The position numbers were made by a program, and so were the translations under genes. A DNA stretch of 18,633 nucleotides from Bacteroidota bacterium (lineage in GTDB: Bacteria > Bacteroidota > Bacteroidia > Bacteroidales > Porphyromonadaceae). Positions 15,268 through 18,633 of this stretch are shown here, in pieces (position 1 is the first letter of the stretch; each line of letters begins with the position of its first letter). The DNA lies in the NCBI GenBank assembly GCA_023388555.1, contig JAEWGA010000065.1, positions 1 to 18,633 on the forward strand, read 5' to 3'. Under the pieces are notes generated by a model that saw only the letters and a program-made list of their open reading frames with translations, was not told the origin of the DNA and made no database searches.

Positions 15268-16777
15268 ATCTACACAAATCAAAGGAACATTGTCATATAC
15301 GCTGGAATACATAGAATATCTTCTTCCTTACGTATGTCTTTCGTATAAATAAGGTATTTGTTTTTTATATGAGCAGAGAATTTTCTGCAAAAAACATCCA
15401 AAGAAGTATGTGTTTTATAACCCGATGATTTAACCTCTATAGGACTTACTTTGTCGGCTTCGGATATAAGAAAATCCACTTCGTAATTGTGTTTTCCGCT
15501 TTCTGTGGGGAATGTATAGTAGTACAATTCGTGTCCAGCGGCTTTCAGCATTTGGGCAATAATATTCTCATATACATAGCCTAAATCCGCACTTAATTTG
15601 TCACTGAGAAGTTTATGATAAATAGTGTTATTGGTGAATTCCTTATCCCAAAAAGCAAGAGTAACGAACAAACCAGTGTCGCCAACAAACATCTTGTACT
15701 TGTCCGGGGATTTATGTAATGCCATTCCCGTACTTGGATTATTGGCATGATAAGCCATGTTGACCACCATTGATTCCTTTATTTCCGAAATTACTTTATC
15801 CAGTTCGGATTTACGTTTACCATTTGTGGCACTCCATAATTGATACTTATTGGCATTGCTTGTTAATTGTGCTGGTATATGATGGAATATCTTGGAAGCG
15901 TTTCCAGTAGGGTCTATTTTATTAAAATCATCTTCATACAATGTTATAATAGAGCGTTTCACACTGTCTACCTTTTCAAGGTTGTTGCTTTCAAGATAGG
16001 AAGCTACCGCCTGAGGCATACCTCCAATAAGCATATATAAGCGGAAATCGCGCATTAACTTACGGTTCGTGGCATCGCCCAAAGAAGTTCTGTTGTGAAA
16101 ACAGCCATGGAGCAGTTTTATCGTTGCAGTATCTCCCAATGCCCACCGGAACTCTTCATAATCCATTGGATACATATTGAGTTTTACCTCCTCACTTGGA
16201 ATAAGAATATCTTTGACGTTTTTGCGGATTGAAATTAACGAACCAGTTTCTATGTAATCGTATCTCCCATCTTTTACCAGATACTTAATTGCCTGCCTTG
16301 CTTTGGGTGCAAATTGCACTTCATCAAAAACAATGGCGGACTTGCGTTCTTTCAATTCTATACCGTACTCCAGTTGAAGCTGCATGAAAATACGGTTAAG
16401 GTCAGATATATCATTGAACAAGTTGCGTATATCCGAGGAACACGCGGCAAAATCCACTAATATATAGGTGTCGTATTCGTTCGATGCAAATTCCTCAGCA
16501 ATGGTGGATTTTCCAACACGTCTTGCTCCTTGTATCAGTACGGCTGTTCTGCCTTCATTTGTACGCTTCCAGTGTAAAAGTTTATCGTAAATTTTTCTTC
16601 TGAATATCATTGGTTGGTATTTGTTATAGGAAAACAGAGTACGAAACACACAAATCTCAAAATGTTTTTGCTGGGAAACTGCATAAATCTCACTTTTTTA
16701 GGCAAGGCATATGAAGTGTAAAAAACAAGATTGTGAAATTTTTAGAACTGACACCTCGGACTTCTCCTCATTTTAAT
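15268..16777. mobile_element. Candidate mobile ATPase cassette inserted at the nadK 3' end
   Basis: This 1510-bp segment lies between the two 82-bp direct repeats and holds one gene, the AAA+ ATPase with a DUF4143-like tail. It is more AT-rich than its neighbours and shows no plus-strand C or G excess, unlike both flanks. No transposase, integrase, terminal inverted repeat or short target duplication is visible. Ending with a regenerated gene 3' end on one side recalls elements that integrate by site-specific recombination into gene ends, but a recombination between duplicated nadK ends would leave the same trace. The stop codon of the ATPase gene is only 12 bases from the left repeat. Confidence 0.55.
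15279..16610 (-). CDS. AAA+ ATPase with DUF4143 / PD-(D/E)XK nuclease-like domain
   Basis: The 443-residue protein has Walker A GARRVGKST (residues 28-36, Lys34), Walker B IVFDEVQ (Asp96, Glu97) and a sensor-like IETGSLIS. The second half carries KMFVGDTGLFVTLA and then NYEVDFLI...PIEVKSS, where Asp379, Glu392 and Lys394 fit the D...ExK of a restriction-endonuclease-like fold. This is the AAA_14 plus DUF4143 family, present in many copies in Bacteroidota and archaea; its function is unknown, with suggestions of mobility or defence. I set the start at the ATG at 16610 (MIFRRKIYDKLL), the usual family N-terminus, rather than the in-frame ATG at 16649. No clear TAnnTTTG box lies upstream. Its codon use and lower GC differ from its neighbours, in line with transfer. 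The 82-bp repeats on both sides mark it as inserted. Confidence 0.9.
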   Translation of the reverse strand: MIFRRKIYDKLLHWKRTNEGRTAVLIQGARRVGKSTIAEEFASNEYDTYILVDFAACSSDIRNLFNDISDLNRIFMQLQLEYGIELKERKSAIVFDEVQFAPKARQAIKYLVKDGRYDYIETGSLISIRKNVKDILIPSEEVKLNMYPMDYEEFRWALGDTATIKLLHGCFHNRTSLGDATNRKLMRDFRLYMLIGGMPQAVASYLESNNLEKVDSVKRSIITLYEDDFNKIDPTGNASKIFHHIPAQLTSNANKYQLWSATNGKRKSELDKVISEIKESMVVNMAYHANNPSTGMALHKSPDKYKMFVGDTGLFVTLAFWDKEFTNNTIYHKLLSDKLSADLGYVYENIIAQMLKAAGHELYYYTFPTESGKHNYEVDFLISEADKVSPIEVKSSGYKTHTSLDVFCRKFSAHIKNKYLIYTKDIRKEEDILCIPAYMTMFL

Positions 16778-16859
16778 ACACAAGGGAGGGGTTACGGTTT
16801 AGGGGTTACGAGTATCTTGCCCCCACATCAGCTTCAGCCGCAATGTATCAAAATAGGAT
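16778..16859 (-). repeat. 82-bp direct repeat, right copy (inside intact nadK)
   Basis: This is the partner of 15186-15267, with mismatches only at 16791, 16811 and 16813. It covers the last 19 codons and stop of nadK plus 21 bases downstream. One difference changes the codon for Thr (here) to Ala (left copy); the other difference in coding sequence is in the same codon. Confidence 0.93.
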
Positions 16860-17671
16860 TGTTCTGGGTGTTCAACCAAACGCAGCTGTTTAGGGCAACG
16901 CTCTACCACCAGCTCGGTACCGTTTTTAAGCGGGATGCTTTTACCATCTACGCTTAGCAAGTAGGAGTTTGTACGGGTTGTTACCTCCATCCTTAGGATA
17001 GTGGTATCGGGCAGCACTATGGGGCGCATATTTAGCATGTGGGGTGCAATGGGGCATAGGTCCCACACAGGGCATTGGGGGTGTACTATAGGTCCGTTAG
17101 CACTTAGGGCATAGGCAGTAGAACCTGTTGGGGTAGAAATAAGCAGCCCATCCCCCTCGAATGTTGCTAAAAAGTGGTTGTTAGCCCAAGTGCGTATGCT
17201 TATCATACTTGCGGTATCGCGTTTAAGTATGGCTATTTCATTTAATGCAAACCGCTCCACACCATCCGGTGTACGCACTTGTATTAAGGAACGCTCCTCG
17301 GTGCTATACTCTCCCCTTAAAATACGTTGCCAATAAAAGCAAAACTCTTGTGGGCTTAGGTTTGCCAAAAAACCTAACCTACCTGTGTTAATACCCAATA
17401 TAACGGCAGGAGTGCCCGCTACTAAGTGAGCAGCACGCAAAAAAGTACCATCGCCGCCAATGCTCACAAGCAAGTTTGTTGGGGTATCTTTTCCAACCTT
17501 ACCTATAAGGTGGGGCGGCACCTGTATATTTTGTTGTTGCAGGTAGTGTGCATACTGGGCATCCACCGTTACGGTATGCTCTGGTGGTGTTGCCACAATA
17601 GTTTGTATAAGGTGGTTTAGGTGGCACGGTAACGACTTAGGGTGCAGCGTACCCAAAACAGATATCTTCAT
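16799..17671 (-). CDS. nadK: NAD kinase
   Basis: NadK phosphorylates NAD+ to NADP+ with ATP in the cytoplasm. The 290-residue protein has the diagnostic GGDGT box (residues 72-76, with catalytic-site Asp74), FALNEIAILKR, and the Gly-rich GDGLLISTPTGSTAYALSAN followed by GPIVHP. The C-terminal PIAPHMLNMRPIVLPD is also standard. The start was placed at the ATG at 17671 (MKISVLGTLHP), where the family begins. The longer frame to 17791 adds a hydrophobic, non-conserved stretch and would run through the promoter box. The 3' end forms one copy of the 82-bp repeat, and the inserted ATPase cassette now separates it from the terminator at 15132. Confidence 0.95.
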   Translation of the reverse strand: MKISVLGTLHPKSLPCHLNHLIQTIVATPPEHTVTVDAQYAHYLQQQNIQVPPHLIGKVGKDTPTNLLVSIGGDGTFLRAAHLVAGTPAVILGINTGRLGFLANLSPQEFCFYWQRILRGEYSTEERSLIQVRTPDGVERFALNEIAILKRDTASMISIRTWANNHFLATFEGDGLLISTPTGSTAYALSANGPIVHPQCPVWDLCPIAPHMLNMRPIVLPDTTILRMEVTTRTNSYLLSVDGKSIPLKNGTELVVERCPKQLRLVEHPEQSYFDTLRLKLMWGQDTRNP

Positions 17672-17690
17672 AAACAGGAGTAATAACAAG

Positions 17691-17698
17691 CAAAAATA
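17691..17698 (-). promoter_or_regulatory. Candidate -7 box for nadK
   Basis: On the minus strand, 17698-17691 reads TATTTTTG, matching TAnnTTTG, about 20 bases before the nadK ATG at 17671. It supports the shorter start. No -33 TTTG is visible at the expected spacing. Confidence 0.4.
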
Positions 17699-17846
17699 AT
17701 GCTTCACCAACTCTTTTGGCGCCGTTAAAATACAAAAAACGAAAGCAACAACCTTGCTTTTAGCCAGAGGCTCATTCTCCCAAAACAACACATTACCTAA
17801 TACAGCAACCTTTAATAAATCTGTTTAGGGGGATACTTTGACTCTC

Positions 17847-18015
17847 TTTGGAGGGAAATTTTTTCGGGGTGAAAATTGGGGTGGATTTGGAGTTTTTTTT
17901 GGGGTGGTTTTGGAGGGTGAAATTTCGGGGTGAAATGGGGTGGTTTTGGAGGGTGAATTTTTGGGATGAAATGGGGTGCTTTTGGAGGGTGAATTTTAGG
18001 GCGTTTTGGGAGGGT
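17847..18015 (+). repeat. G-rich tandem array of 36-bp units
   Basis: Three full units of exactly 36 bp start at 17901, 17937 and 17973, each beginning GGGGTGSTTTTGGAGGGTGA and ending around GGGRTGAAAT. Shorter, degenerate units precede (17847-17900) and a partial one follows. The same motif in reverse orientation forms the C-rich array at 18181-18360. The array lies in the 930-bp gap between nadK and the gene starting at 18608, where I find no convincing gene. Frames through the array stay open on both strands only because the unit is a multiple of three. Confidence 0.85.
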
Positions 18016-18050
18016 GAAAAAAAAGAATCTGCGGAGTCCTTCAAAAAAGA

Positions 18051-18116
18051 AAGCGCAGTTTGTCGCAACGAAAAGCGCAGTTTGTTGAAAAAGAAAGCGC
18101 AGTTATTTTTACACGA
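18051..18116 (+). repeat. Three 22-bp iteron-like direct repeats
   Basis: The sequence AAGCGCAGTT begins at 18051, 18073 and 18095, a spacing of exactly 22 bp (two helical turns). The first two continue with TGT. A TGTTGAAAA box (reverse complement of TTTTCAACA, as found before polA) lies at 18083-18091 between the second and third repeats. The repeats lie in the core between the two inverted arrays and look like a phased protein-binding site. Confidence 0.75.
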
Positions 18117-18180
18117 CTTTTAACAACCCTCGCAAACCCGCTCCAGTAAAGGGATCTCGGGCGGTTGCTCTTTTAGCCCC

Positions 18181-18360
18181 AAAACCGCCCCTTTTTTACC
18201 TCATTTTTCGCCTCACAAAAACACCCCTTTTTCACCTCATTTTTCACCCTAAAAACCGCCCCTTTTTCACCTCATTTTTCACCGCAAAAACCGCCCCTTT
18301 TTTTCACCTCATTTTTCACCTCATTCTTCACCCTAAAAATCACCTCATTTTTCATCCCAG
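18181..18360 (-). repeat. C-rich tandem array, inverted relative of the G-rich array
   Basis: Units of 34-36 bp begin at 18181, 18217, 18251 and 18286, the last expanded to 49 bp by a doubled CACCTCATT segment, with a partial unit to 18360. Each unit has AAAACCGCCCCTTTTT then CACCTCATTTTTCACC. The reverse complement (GGTGAAAAATGAGGTGAAAA then GGGGCGGTTTT) aligns with the G-rich array (GGTGAAA, GGGGTGAAA, GGGGTGGTTTT). A piece in the G orientation, TTTCGGGGTGAA, follows at 18361. Confidence 0.85.
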
Positions 18361-18469
18361 TTTCGGGGTGAAGAAGGGTTCAATTTTAGCTCTTCAAGGA
18401 GGGTCTTTTTAGGGAGTTCCTTTTCCCCTCCCCTCTTTGCTCCGTAAAGCGTTTTTAGTTACGAAAACG

Positions 18470-18527
18470 AGTTGCCGAATAAAAAACTACTGCAAAACAC
18501 CCATAACGAGACCTTTGCACGGCAACT
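18470..18527. other. Short inverted repeat near the right-end promoter
   Basis: AGTTGCCG at 18470-18477 and CGGCAACT at 18520-18527 are reverse complements with 42 bases between. They lie 25 bases before the promoter of the last gene. Eight pairs over such a loop may be chance. Confidence 0.25.
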
Positions 18528-18551
18528 GGTCTAGAGTCAACTTTTAACTGC

Positions 18552-18582
18552 TTGTTTATTAGGCGGTTAATTGTTATCTTTG
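18552..18582 (+). promoter_or_regulatory. Candidate promoter of the right-end gene
   Basis: TTG at 18552-18554, 20 bases, then TATCTTTG at 18575-18582 fit the Bacteroidota -33/-7 pattern. The ATG at 18608 lies 26 bases downstream. Confidence 0.6.
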
Positions 18583-18607
18583 AGTAGTATTTAAGACGTA
18601 ATTTACT

Positions 18608-18633
18608 ATGGCACGGAGACAGAAAAATAGAGA
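18608..18633 (+). CDS. Start of an unidentified gene, cut by the window end
   Basis: Only the first eight codons are present (MARRQKNR), basic and hydrophilic. The start is supported by the promoter match 26 bases upstream. The product cannot be identified from so little. Confidence 0.55.

Noticed and set aside
16611..16649. 13-codon extension of the ATPase
   Set aside because: MIFRRKIYDKLL at 16610 is the typical family start; the extra residues have no counterpart that I recall.
15186..16859. Insertion sequence flanked by target-site duplications
   Set aside because: Target duplications are normally 2-14 bp, here 82 bp; there are no terminal inverted repeats and no transposase.
17672..17791. 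40-codon extension of nadK
   Set aside because: It is hydrophobic and not part of the family; the MKISVLG start at 17671 matches other NAD kinases and lies after a -7 box.
17848..18123. A 91-codon frame on + and an antisense one at 17793-18068, both with 12-residue repeats
   Set aside because: They run through the 36-bp repeat array. A unit length divisible by three keeps frames open on both strands, and the products (Trp/Phe-rich or FTLQNHP repeats) resemble no protein I know. No promoter or conserved start supports them.
18181..18360. CRISPR-like array
   Set aside because: Units are contiguous and wholly repetitive, with no unique spacers, and no cas genes are in the window.
1..18633. tRNA or rRNA genes
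   Set aside because: No cloverleaf with a TTCGAAT-type arm or rRNA core sequence was recognised by eye; short RNAs cannot be excluded.

Overview
The window looks like a chromosomal segment of a Bacteroidota species, most likely Bacteroidales and perhaps related to Porphyromonas. The pointers are a dipeptidyl peptidase III with the HECLGH zinc motif and a C-terminal helical-repeat domain, the phoH-purC-menG-aroE order, a FucP-family sugar/proton symporter, menaquinone rather than ubiquinone metabolism, and several upstream boxes matching the Bacteroidota -7 consensus TAnnTTTG. The genus is an inference from gene families only.

Layout. From 1 to 2970 (+) lie the 3' end of an ApbE-type flavin transferase and the M49 peptidase gene. 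A 15-bp perfect hairpin then precedes a housekeeping cluster (+) of phoH, purC, menG and aroE (3153-6602). It is followed by an ECF sigma factor and a 57-codon single-span membrane protein (6736-7455). The stop codon of that small gene interlocks with the stop of a convergent two-gene unit (-): an uncharacterised Bacteroidota protein (8894-10039) translationally coupled to a FucP-like symporter (7452-8897). A 490-bp divergent intergenic region (10040-10530) holds an inverted cluster of 9-bp boxes and a 23-bp perfect inverted repeat, and leads into polA (10531-13320). The PolA polymerase and 5' nuclease sites are intact but its proofreading site has decayed. Next come an OmpA-like/TPR lipoprotein (13390-15099) and a strong terminator with a UUCG loop.

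The right end is the most unusual part. NAD kinase (16799-17671, -) would be expected to converge on that terminator. Instead, an about 1.5-kb cassette holding a single AAA+ ATPase with a DUF4143/PD-(D/E)XK-like tail (15279-16610, -) sits between them. It is flanked by 82-bp direct repeats (79/82 identical) that duplicate the last 19 codons, stop and 21 downstream bases of nadK. This looks like an insertion that kept a complete gene end, with no recombinase visible inside. Upstream of nadK, a 930-bp gene-free region (17672-18607) holds two arrays of about 36-bp units in opposite orientation, one G-rich and one C-rich. They flank a core with three 22-bp iteron-like repeats. Plus-strand composition is C-rich from the left end to about 15.1 kb whatever the gene direction, neutral in the cassette, and G-rich over nadK, so a replication-related switch point is possible but unproven. 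The window ends 26 bases into a new + strand gene.
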